Assembly: GCF_017302985.1 (NCBI RefSeq)
Contig: NZ_JAFIMU010000009.1
Location: 248,001-312,000, forward strand
Source of the DNA: Corallococcus macrosporus
Lineage (GTDB): Bacteria; Myxococcota; Myxococcia; Myxococcales; Myxococcaceae
Direction: 5' to 3'
Length of the DNA stretch: 64,000 bases
Position numbers and translations under genes: made by a program. Below the pieces are notes generated by a model. It worked only from the letters and a program-made list of their open reading frames with translations, was not told where the DNA came from and did not search any database. Positions 30,543-41,231 of the stretch are shown here, piece after piece (position 1 is the first letter of the stretch; each line of letters begins with the position of its first letter).

Positions 30543-33991
<3,449 letters not shown>

Positions 33992-34152
33992 GGGCACCGC
34001 CCCGGGGAGCGCGGGGGAAGGTCAGTCAGGATGAAGCGCACGGAAGGACCCGTCCGACGAAGGTGAACGGGTTCCGTACCATGGCGGCCGGGTGCGTCTG
34101 GGAACCGTGACCGCCCGAGTGTCGGCTTGTGCGCGGCCGGAAGCGCGAGTGG

Positions 34153-35052
34153 CTAGAAGGCCCCGGACAGGCCCACCATCTGGCTGCCCACCATCGGGTT
34201 GAGCGACACGGAAGACGCCCGGGTGGCGGCCGGATGAACGTCGTCGTCCACGCGCCCGTGCAGGAGCAGGGGCACGGCGAGGCCGAACGCGGTGCCCAGC
34301 ACGGCGCCGGTGAGCACGTCGGAGAGGTAGTGCTTGTCCGCGCCCATGCGCAGCAGGCCTACGCCAGCGGCGAGCGGCAGGCCCACCCCCCAGATGAGCC
34401 CCTGGTGCTTGTAGCCGCGCAGGGAGGCCACGGTGCCGGCGGACACGGCCAGGGAGAAGGCCAGGTTGGTGTGGCCGCTGTAGAAGGACAGGTTGTTGTC
34501 GGTGGGGTGCGCGGTGAGGCCCTTGGCTTCGTCCGAGAGGACGTGGACGAAGGGGCGCTCGCGGCCCACGGCGAACTTCACCGCCTGGTTGGCGACGGAC
34601 GCGAAGACGGCGCTCTGCACCATGATGGTGGCGTCCTGGGCGAAGTACTCGCGGGACGCGCCGCTGCTGTGACCCACGGCGTACTGGGTACCCAGCAGGG
34701 CCAGCGGCAGGCCCGCGAACCCCAGGACGTTGCTCCAGGTGTCCGCGCGCCTGCGGGACGCTTCCGTTTCGCCCGCGATGCCTCGGCCCCAGCGGTCCAG
34801 GCGGTTGAGCCGGTCGGTGCCGTCCGGAGCGCGGTCGCACCAGCGGCACTGCGCCGGGGCCAGGTTGTCCTTGAACACCGACTCGCTGGAGATCCACAGC
34901 ACGCCCGCGGTGCCGGTGAGGATGCCGTCGCGGGTCCAGTTGAAGCGCAGCGCGCGCGGAGCATCCGAGGAGGTGTCCTGCGCGGCGGCGGGGGACAGCG
35001 GCGCCAGCAGGAGCAGGCAGAAGGTGACGAGGGTCCGGTAGGAGGCAAGCAT
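34153..35052 (-). CDS. PAP2-superfamily phosphatase
   Basis: A 299-residue exported or membrane protein with a signal peptide (residues 1-24, ending SPAAAQ) and several hydrophobic helices. The three PAP2 phosphatase motifs are present: KFAVGRERPF (KX6RP), SFYSGHTN (PSGH-type with Tyr for Pro), and RMGADKHYLSDV (SRX5HX3D with Arg, His and Asp kept). These enzymes dephosphorylate phosphatidic acid, undecaprenyl pyrophosphate or other lipid phosphates at the membrane. The exact substrate is open. The start could also be ATG 35067, which would add MLRRP; neither has a clear Shine-Dalgarno sequence. It lies 58 bp downstream of the LysR gene on the same strand. Confidence 0.85.
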   Translation of the reverse strand: MLASYRTLVTFCLLLLAPLSPAAAQDTSSDAPRALRFNWTRDGILTGTAGVLWISSESVFKDNLAPAQCRWCDRAPDGTDRLNRLDRWGRGIAGETEASRRRADTWSNVLGFAGLPLALLGTQYAVGHSSGASREYFAQDATIMVQSAVFASVANQAVKFAVGRERPFVHVLSDEAKGLTAHPTDNNLSFYSGHTNLAFSLAVSAGTVASLRGYKHQGLIWGVGLPLAAGVGLLRMGADKHYLSDVLTGAVLGTAFGLAVPLLLHGRVDDDVHPAATRASSVSLNPMVGSQMVGLSGAF

Positions 35053-35110
35053 GGGGCGGCGGAGCATAAGGGCGCTCCGCCCCTTCACGGCAATCCAGGC
35101 CGCGTGGGGT

Positions 35111-36019
35111 TCAGCGAGCCCCGGCCTCGTCCTCCTCGACGAGCCGCGCCAGGAAGTCGCCCAGGGCCTTGACCTTGGGTGGGGTGCGCCGGGCCTGGGG
35201 CCACACCAGCCACAGCGCGCCGCGCTCCAGGGAGTGTTCACGGAGGAAGGGGCGCAGAGTGCCGGCCTCCAGCTCCGGGCGGATCATCAGCTCCACGAAC
35301 TGGGCGATGCCGAAGCCCGCCCGGGCCGCGTGGGTGACGGCCTCGCTGTTGTTGAAGACGAAGGTCTCCGGGATGCGAGGCGCGGGGGCGCCCGCGGGCT
35401 GGCGCAGGGCCCACGACTCCACGCGGCCGGTGGACACGAAGCGGTAGCGGATGCAGTCGTGTTCCTGGAGCGCGTCGAGCGAGCGCGGCGTGCCGTGCGC
35501 CTGGAGGTAGGCGGGGGAGGCGCAGAGGATGAAGCGCTTGGGGCCCAGGCGGCGGCGCATGAGGCGCGAGTCGGTGAGCTCGCCGCAGCGCACGGCCGCG
35601 TCCAGTCCGTCTCCGACGATGTCGGCCAGGTGGTCGTTGACGTCCAGGTCCAGCTCCAGGTGCGGGTACTCGCGGCGGAAGCGCTGGAGGTTGGGGATGA
35701 TGAGCCGCAGGGCGAGCATCTCCGGGACGGAGACGCGCACACGGCCGCGAGGCGTGCGCACGGCATGCGCGAGCTCCGACTCGGCGTCGCGCAGTTCGGT
35801 GAGGGCGCGCACGCAGCGCTCGTGGAAGCGGGCGCCCTGTTCGGTGAGGTGCATGCGCCGCGTGGTGCGCTGGACGAGGCGGGTGCCCAGGCGTTCCTCC
35901 AGGCGGGCCACGCTCTTGCTGGCGGCGGAAGGCGTGATGCCCAGCGCGCGGGCCGCGGAGGCGAAGCTGCCGGTCTCCGCGACGCGAGCGAAGACGCCGA
36001 TGGCGGACAGGCTCTCCAT
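35111..36019 (-). CDS. LysR-family transcriptional regulator
   Basis: A 302-residue regulator, start ATG 36019 right after CCTGGAGGAACG. The N-terminal winged helix-turn-helix covers residues 1-60 (FARVAETGSFASAARALGIT, then SKSVARLEERLGTRLVQRTT), and the rest is the periplasmic-binding-protein-like effector domain typical of the CrgA/AaeR-like branch. It is divergent from the alpha/beta hydrolase gene 117 bp away, the classical LysR arrangement in which the regulator controls the neighbouring gene and itself from the shared region. Two dyads there, at 36046-36059 and 36065-36087, are candidate binding sites. The effector is unknown. Confidence 0.93.
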   Translation of the reverse strand: MESLSAIGVFARVAETGSFASAARALGITPSAASKSVARLEERLGTRLVQRTTRRMHLTEQGARFHERCVRALTELRDAESELAHAVRTPRGRVRVSVPEMLALRLIIPNLQRFRREYPHLELDLDVNDHLADIVGDGLDAAVRCGELTDSRLMRRRLGPKRFILCASPAYLQAHGTPRSLDALQEHDCIRYRFVSTGRVESWALRQPAGAPAPRIPETFVFNNSEAVTHAARAGFGIAQFVELMIRPELEAGTLRPFLREHSLERGALWLVWPQARRTPPKVKALGDFLARLVEEDEAGAR

Positions 36020-36045
36020 GCGTTCCTCCAGGGCTCCATGATTCA

Positions 36046-36087
36046 GGACACGGGTGTCCCGGGTGAAATGGCAGGCAGCGTCATTTC
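36046..36087. promoter_or_regulatory. Candidate LysR operator dyads
   Basis: Between the divergent LysR and hydrolase starts lie two inverted repeats: a perfect 6-2-6 palindrome GGACAC-GG-GTGTCC at 36046-36059, and GAAATG-N11-CATTTC at 36065-36087. Their position, 27-68 bp before the regulator start and 50-91 bp before the hydrolase, suits LysR binding at a shared promoter. Confidence 0.5.
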
Positions 36088-36136
36088 GCGCACGTCTTTT
36101 CCACCGCATGAATGCTGGCGAAAGGAAGCACACGCC

Positions 36137-37105
36137 ATGTCCAAGCCCTGTAATGCACAATCATCCGCCGGAGACACGGGAAGCCCGTCCGCGGTTTCGC
36201 GTCGAGGAGTCCTGACCGCGGGCGCCGCGCTGATGCTCACGGGATGCACGCCCCCGTCCGCTACTGGCTCACGCGCGTCTTCGGACGAAGTGAACAAGCT
36301 GGGGCCAGCGGCCTTCACGCAGCACCGGTTCACCTCCGCGGACGGGACCTCGTTGTCCTACTTCCGGCAGGGCCAGGGACCCGCGCTCGTCTGGGTCCAC
36401 GGCACGCTGAGCACCTGGGACGACTGGAGGGACGTCGCATCGCGGCTGTCCCCACGCTTCACGAACTTCGTGCTGGAGCGGCGTGGGCGAGGCGCCAGCG
36501 CGGACGGGACGGCGTATGCATTGGAGCGCGAAGTGGAGGACGTGCTCGCGCTGATGCAGGAGGCCGGGCCGGGAGCCTCGCTGTTCGGCCACTCGCTGGG
36601 CGCAATCCTCGCGCTGGAGGCGGCGACACGAAGGCCTCCGGCGAGGCTGGTGCTCTATGAGCCCCCGTTCCCCGTCTCCCAGCGCATCGCGCGCGAATCC
36701 GTGGACCTCGTCCGGACGACCTGGAAGCGCGAGGGACCGGACGCGGCGCTCGTGGCCGCGCAGCACCACATCTTCCGGATGCTCAAGCCGGAGCAACTCG
36801 AAGCCTTCCGTCAGACGCCCCAGTGGGCGAAGCAGCTCGGCATGATGGAGACCTTCCTGCGGGAAGTCAGCGCGGTGGCGGACCTCCCATTGGGCGTGGA
36901 TCGTTTCAGCGCGGTGGACACCAAGACCCTCGTGCTCCTGGGAAGCCAGAGCCCCCACGTGCTCCTCGTGGAGCCAGCCCACGCACTCGCGAAGACGCTC
37001 CCGCAAGTCTCCCTGCGCGTGCTGCCGGGCCAGGGACACGTGGCCCACGTCACCGCCCCCGCGCTGCTCGCAAGCGAGGTGGAGACCTTCCTCACCGCGC
37101 GCTGA
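36137..37105 (+). CDS. Exported alpha/beta hydrolase
   Basis: A 322-residue alpha/beta-fold hydrolase. The start ATG 36137 (MSKPCNAQ) follows AAAGGAAG. The N-terminus has a twin-arginine motif, SRRGVLTAGAALML, ending in TGC, so it looks like a Tat-exported lipoprotein. The hydrolase core shows the oxyanion HGTLSTWDDW segment, the nucleophile elbow FGHSLGA (Ser), an Asp position around LLGSQSPHV, and the C-terminal catalytic His in GQGHVAHVT. It probably cleaves an ester or similar small molecule outside the cytoplasm. It is divergent from a LysR gene and likely under its control. No terminator is seen after it; the palindrome array begins about 40 bp beyond the stop. Confidence 0.88.
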   Translation: MSKPCNAQSSAGDTGSPSAVSRRGVLTAGAALMLTGCTPPSATGSRASSDEVNKLGPAAFTQHRFTSADGTSLSYFRQGQGPALVWVHGTLSTWDDWRDVASRLSPRFTNFVLERRGRGASADGTAYALEREVEDVLALMQEAGPGASLFGHSLGAILALEAATRRPPARLVLYEPPFPVSQRIARESVDLVRTTWKREGPDAALVAAQHHIFRMLKPEQLEAFRQTPQWAKQLGMMETFLREVSAVADLPLGVDRFSAVDTKTLVLLGSQSPHVLLVEPAHALAKTLPQVSLRVLPGQGHVAHVTAPALLASEVETFLTAR

Positions 37106-37215
37106 TCCGACCGCAAAGCGGTCCACCGCCCCTTCAGGTGCTGATCGGACAGGTTCTCGCGACGCCGCCGTCGCCGAAGCTCACGGCCGCCGCGGATGCC
37201 TGCCTCAATGGTCCC

Positions 37216-37242
37216 AAACCTGTCCGACAGTCGGACAGGTTT
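37216..37242. repeat. Array unit 2: perfect palindrome, CCTG-type arms
   Basis: A 27-bp perfect palindrome with 13-bp arms AAACCTGTCCGAC around a central A. Confidence 0.9.
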
Positions 37243-37300
37243 CCTCGGCTCACCATCGCGGAGGCACCTGGCCCAGGCGGGTACCGGCTTCGGTTCTTCC

Positions 37301-37327
37301 AAACTGGTCCGACAGTCGGACCAGTTT
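37301..37327. repeat. Array unit 3: perfect palindrome, CTGG-type arms
   Basis: A 27-bp perfect palindrome with 13-bp arms AAACTGGTCCGAC around a central A; the inner 25 bp are identical to the isolated copies at 19599 and 54253. Confidence 0.9.
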
Positions 37328-37467
37328 CCTTGGCTCGCCGCCGCGGAGGCACCTGGCCAAGCGGGGACCAGCCCAGGTCGTTCAGTCAGTCGGGCTCTCG
37401 GACCGGTCTGACGGCTTCGCTGTCGCGGAGGATCTCAGCCACGACGGGTAAACCTCTCCGGTGGTCC

Positions 37468-37494
37468 AAACCTGTCCGACGGTCAGACTGGTTT
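37468..37494. repeat. Array unit 5: imperfect palindrome with mixed arms
   Basis: Left arm AAACCTGTCCGAC (CCTG type), central G, right arm GTCAGACTGGTTT, so the two arms no longer pair fully. It looks like a decayed or recombined unit. Confidence 0.8.
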
Positions 37495-37558
37495 TCGGGC
37501 GTCCGCCGTTGCCGAAGCTCCCGGCCCCGGTGGGCACTGGCCTGGGGGTTCCACGCCC

Positions 37559-37580
37559 GGTCCGACTGTCGGACAGGTTT
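37559..37580. repeat. Array unit 6: palindrome with truncated left arm
   Basis: GGTCCGAC, a central T, then the full right arm GTCGGACAGGTTT of the CCTG type. The outer left arm has diverged. Confidence 0.8.
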
Positions 37581-37638
37581 CCTCGGCTCACCATTGCGGC
37601 GGCTCCTGGCTCATGTGGGTGCCGGCCTCGGTCCTTCC

Positions 37639-37665
37639 AAACTGGTCCGACAGTCGGACCAGTTT
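37639..37665. repeat. Array unit 7: perfect palindrome, CTGG-type arms
   Basis: A 27-bp perfect palindrome, arms AAACTGGTCCGAC around A, identical to unit 3. Confidence 0.9.
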
Positions 37666-37713
37666 CCTTGGCTCGCCTCCGACGAGGCTGCATGTGCCTG
37701 CCCCCGTCCTTCC

Positions 37714-37739
37714 AAACTGGTCCGACAGTCGGACCAGTT
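37714..37739. repeat. Array unit 8: palindrome, CTGG-type arms, shorter spacer
   Basis: Same core as unit 7; the pairing ends one base earlier on the right. Its centre is only 75 bp from unit 7, ten less than the normal step. Confidence 0.9.
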
Positions 37740-37985
37740 CGTGGGGTGCGCCGCCCATGAGGGCTCACAGGGGCAGTCCTCTTTTCCCAGCCGGCAGCAC
37801 GCAGGTCCCAAGACTCGGGAGTCCTCGGGCTGAACAGCGCTGTCCAGGTCGGGAGGAAGGCCTGTGTCCTCGGACTTCCCGGGTTCCGAGGGCAGCAGGC
37901 GGGCGGACTACGGGCCAGGGTGTGGGAATGCCCTCAAAGGAGCATGAAAACGGCGCCCCTGGCCGTTCTAGAGTCCTCGCCCCGC

Positions 37986-40900
37986 ATGTCCCGCCCTGGC
38001 CGCACACTCCACGTCTTCCCCGATGCCGCGCGCCGCCAGGCTGCCCTGCGGGCGGAGCGGCGTGCGCGGGGCATCGCCGTGGGGACCCACCTGCTCACGT
38101 GGGACGACTTCGTCCACGCCCTGGGTGGGGCTCGCGAGCTCAACCGGCGGCCCTGTCCCGCGATGACGGCCCGGGCCGTGGTGGCGGGCCTGGGCACCAC
38201 GCTGGGCCCCACGCCGTTCGGCGACTACGTGCGCGAGCCCGCCTTCGCCCGCGCCGCCGCGGACGTGCTGCTGGACCTCAAGGCCGGGCGCCTCTCCCCG
38301 CGCGAACTCCAGGACGCCGCCGAGGTCCTGCCGCCAGAGCGCCGCACCCGCGCACGCGTCCTCGCGCGGCTCTATCACCTGTACGAACAGCGCCTCGCGG
38401 AGCTGGGGCTCGCGGACCGCGAGGACGTGCTCCGGGGCGCGCGTGAGGCGCTCGACCGGGGTGCGTGGCCCACGGGCTGGGACGGCGTCACGGGGCTCGT
38501 GCTCCATGGCGTCTACGACGTGCGCCCGTCGAAGCTGGAGCTGCTGATGGGCCTCGCCGCGGCGTGCGAGGCGCGCCGTGTGTCGCTGCGCGTGGAGACG
38601 CCCGTGGGCGGCTCTCCCGTGGCGGACGCGGCGCTCGCGGCGCTGTTCCGCGCGTTCGAGAACCGGGGCGAGACGATGCCCCACGTCGACCTCTTCAAGG
38701 CGGACGTCACCTTCGAGGGCCGGCCCTTCACGGACCTGGGACGGCACCTGTTCTCACCCCGCGCCGCGCGAGACGTGCTCAAGGGCGCGGTGGACGGGCT
38801 GTCCGTGTGGAACGCGACGTCCGCTCGCGAGGAGGCCCGCGTGGTGGCCCGCGACGTGCGGCGGCTCATCGACTCGGGCAGCGCGCCGGGCGACATCGCC
38901 ATCGCGTACCGCGACCTGGGGCCGGAATCGGGCTGGCTCGCGGAGGCCCTGGGCGACCTGGGCGTGCCGGTGCGCCTGCCCTGGGGAGAGCCGCTCGCGC
39001 TCGCGGGGCCGGTGCGGCTGGCGCTGGAGCTGCCGGTGCTGACGGAGGACGGCTTCCCGGCGGAGCGCGTGGCGGAGCTCGTCTCCAGCCGCTACGTGCC
39101 GTCACTGTCGCGCGGAGGCCCGGATGCGCCCGCGACCCTCTTCGCGCTCGCCGCCGCGCGGGACGACCGCCTGGGCGCCACGCGAGGGAAGGGCGCCTAC
39201 GACGTGCGTCTGGACGGGCTCGCGCGCCGGATGGCCGCGCAGGGCGGCAAGCGCAAGGAGGACGCGGTCAAGGTGATGGCCGTGCGCGCGCTGCGCGACC
39301 GCGTGATGCGGCTCATCGACGAGTGCCGCCACATCCCCCAGGAGGCCCCCGCCGCGGAGTCGGTCTCCGCGTGGTGGAAGGTGGTGGAGCGGCTGGGCCT
39401 GCTCGACTCCGCGGGGCCCATGGAGGCGAAGGAGGCCGGCGCACTGGGCGCGCGCATCGAGGACGCGCGGGCCCGGGACGACGCGGCGCTCGCGGCCTTC
39501 CGCCAGCGGATGGAAGCGCTGCTGCGCTCGCTGCGAGCCGTGGGTGGAGGCCCGCGCATCACCCGGCGCGTGCTGGGCCGGTGGCTCGCGGACGCGCTGC
39601 GCGACGTGCACCTGCCCGCGCGAGGCCCCTCCACGGGCGCGGTGGAGGTGCTGGACCTGGCCGAGGTTCCGGGCCGCACCTTCCGCCACCTCTTCGTCGC
39701 CGGGCTCACCGAAGGCCGGCTCCCCGGACGGGATCCGCCGTCGCCGCTGCTGGGGGACGCGGAGCGCGTGGCGCTCAACCAGCACCTGACCCGCGACGTC
39801 TTCCGCCTCACCGGCGGCGAGTTCGACGACCGTGCACCCTGGCGCCTCACCGAGGACCGGCTGCTCTTCGCCAGCGCGCTCGCGGCGGCGGAGGGCACGT
39901 TGAGCCTGTCGTTCGCGGTGAAGGCCTCGGGTGGACAGGAGCAGGTGCCGTCCGCGTTCCTCGAGGAGGTGCGCAGGCTCACCGGCCACAAGTGGGCCAC
40001 GCGCACGCTGCCCCCCGTGCTGCCGCTGGACGAGGTGCTCACGCCGTCGGAGCTGCGGCGCACCGTGGCGCTGGAGGCGCTGGCGGGCCTGTCGTTCCCC
40101 ACCTTGCGCGTCACGGAGCCCGACCCCGCGGGAGCGCTGCTCAAGGACCGCTTCGGCACGGACGACTGGTTCCGCACCGCGCGCGAGCTGGCCCACATGG
40201 AGGCCGCGCGCCTGCGCTTCTTCGGCCGCGAGGACGAACTGCCCGGCGAGTTCACCGGCGGCGTGCAGGGTCCCCTGTTGGAGCAGAAGCTGCGCGAGAC
40301 GTTCCACTTCGGCCTGGAGCGCCCGCTGTCCGCGAGCGCCCTGTCGAAGTTCGGCAACTGCGGCTTCCAGGGCTTCATCGCGTACGGCCTCAAGGTGGCC
40401 GAGCCCGTGGTGGCCAGCGAGGAGTTCGACGCCCGCGGACGCGGCACCTTCTGGCACCGCGTGATGGAGGAGGTCTTCCAGACGCTCAAGGAGAAGAAGC
40501 TCCTGGGGCAGGCGCCGGAGGACATCCCCGACGACGTGTTGGAGAAGGCGGTCAAGAAGGCCAGCCGCCACTTCGCGGAGCTCAACCACGTGGGCCACCA
40601 CGAGCTGTGGAAGCTCGCGGGCGAGAAGGCCCACGCGATGGTCCGGCGCATCCTCACGGATCAGCGGCGCGGCCTGCCCTTCGACCCGCTGGTGCCCGAG
40701 GGCTTCGAGCTGCGCTTCGGCCCGGCCGCGGAGGACAAGCGCTGGGCCGACGTGAAGCTGATGGTGGCGGATGACGCCATCGTCTTCGAGGGGCAGATCG
40801 ACCGGCTGGACACGGCCGGCACGGAAGTGGGCGTCATCGACTACAAGACGGGCCGCCTGGACAAGCGCACGCTGAAGGAGAACCTGCTGCGCTCGGACTT

Positions 40901-41231
40901 CCAGCTCCCGCTGTACCTCTACGCCGCGCGCGTGGCCGGCCACGTGGGCGCGAAGAACGCGGCGTGGTTCTCGCTGCGCACGGGCGACGCCATCCACCTG
41001 TCCTCCGTGCTGCCGGCCGCGGAGCTGGAGGACCTGCTGTCCACCGACCCGGAGGTGCGCCAGCGCGTGGCGGAGTCCGCCGGGCTCAACCTGCCCAACG
41101 CGGTGGAGGACCTGGTGCGGCGCCTGCGCAAGGGCGACTTCCCGGCCCGGCCCAATGACTGCGGCAAGTGCGGCTACCGCGCGGTGTGCCGCATCACCGA
41201 GCGCCGCATCTCGGATGAGGGGAGCGGATGA
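37986..41231 (+). CDS. addB: AddB-like PD-(D/E)XK exonuclease with Fe-S cysteines
   Basis: About 1081 residues. It resembles AddB, the partner of the AddA helicase-nuclease in double-strand-break end resection: an inactive helicase-like region, then a C-terminal PD-(D/E)XK nuclease. Nuclease motifs visible are GRGTFWHRVMEE (His near 822), GQIDRLD, and VIDYKTGR near 951. Four cysteines that would staple a [4Fe-4S] cluster are FGNC (about 792) and CGKCGYRAVC (about 1059, 1062, 1068). No Walker A motif is seen at the N-terminus, unlike B. subtilis AddB. The start is uncertain: ATG 37986 (MSRPGRTLHVFPD) was chosen over ATG 37944, whose AAAGGAG lies too close. It overlaps the helicase gene by ATGA, so the pair is one operon. 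Confidence 0.85.
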   Translation: MSRPGRTLHVFPDAARRQAALRAERRARGIAVGTHLLTWDDFVHALGGARELNRRPCPAMTARAVVAGLGTTLGPTPFGDYVREPAFARAAADVLLDLKAGRLSPRELQDAAEVLPPERRTRARVLARLYHLYEQRLAELGLADREDVLRGAREALDRGAWPTGWDGVTGLVLHGVYDVRPSKLELLMGLAAACEARRVSLRVETPVGGSPVADAALAALFRAFENRGETMPHVDLFKADVTFEGRPFTDLGRHLFSPRAARDVLKGAVDGLSVWNATSAREEARVVARDVRRLIDSGSAPGDIAIAYRDLGPESGWLAEALGDLGVPVRLPWGEPLALAGPVRLALELPVLTEDGFPAERVAELVSSRYVPSLSRGGPDAPATLFALAAARDDRLGATRGKGAYDVRLDGLARRMAAQGGKRKEDAVKVMAVRALRDRVMRLIDECRHIPQEAPAAESVSAWWKVVERLGLLDSAGPMEAKEAGALGARIEDARARDDAALAAFRQRMEALLRSLRAVGGGPRITRRVLGRWLADALRDVHLPARGPSTGAVEVLDLAEVPGRTFRHLFVAGLTEGRLPGRDPPSPLLGDAERVALNQHLTRDVFRLTGGEFDDRAPWRLTEDRLLFASALAAAEGTLSLSFAVKASGGQEQVPSAFLEEVRRLTGHKWATRTLPPVLPLDEVLTPSELRRTVALEALAGLSFPTLRVTEPDPAGALLKDRFGTDDWFRTARELAHMEAARLRFFGREDELPGEFTGGVQGPLLEQKLRETFHFGLERPLSASALSKFGNCGFQGFIAYGLKVAEPVVASEEFDARGRGTFWHRVMEEVFQTLKEKKLLGQAPEDIPDDVLEKAVKKASRHFAELNHVGHHELWKLAGEKAHAMVRRILTDQRRGLPFDPLVPEGFELRFGPAAEDKRWADVKLMVADDAIVFEGQIDRLDTAGTEVGVIDYKTGRLDKRTLKENLLRSDFQLPLYLYAARVAGHVGAKNAAWFSLRTGDAIHLSSVLPAAELEDLLSTDPEVRQRVAESAGLNLPNAVEDLVRRLRKGDFPARPNDCGKCGYRAVCRITERRISDEGSG

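Larger units (their letters stand above)
37145..37740. repeat. Tandem array of eight ~85-bp units, each centred on a palindrome
   Basis: Palindrome centres fall at about 37143, 37229, 37314, 37396, 37481, 37567, 37652 and 37727, giving steps of 86, 85, 82, 85, 86, 85 and 75 bp. Units 2, 3, 7 and 8 are perfect palindromes, units 5 and 6 imperfect, and units 1 and 4 are decayed (only the right arm is clear). The spacers are themselves related, with repeated elements such as GGCTCACCAT or GGCTCGCC after the palindrome and a TCCTTCC-like run before it. Units 2-3 and units 6-7 match each other best, 338 bp apart, showing a higher-order duplication of a two-unit block. Confidence 0.92.
37106..37985. 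other. 880-bp intergenic region holding the palindrome array
   Basis: The space between the hydrolase and the addB-like gene is noncoding. Bases 37145-37740 hold the eight-unit tandem palindrome array. The remaining 37741-37985 is GC-rich sequence with no recognised gene; it must contain, or be read through to reach, the addB-like gene. Open frames cross the array on both strands, but the 85-bp period is not a multiple of three, so no repeated peptide stays in frame. Confidence 0.75.

Noticed and set aside
37145-37740. CRISPR array
   Set aside because: The repeated element is a palindrome with related, not unique, spacers of about 58 bp; units decay irregularly and no cas gene is in the window.
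36823-37833. Long protein encoded across the palindrome array
   Set aside because: The frame is open on both strands only because the GC-rich repeats lack stops; an 85-bp period shifts frame each unit, the frame overlaps the hydrolase gene, and no ribosome-binding site fits.
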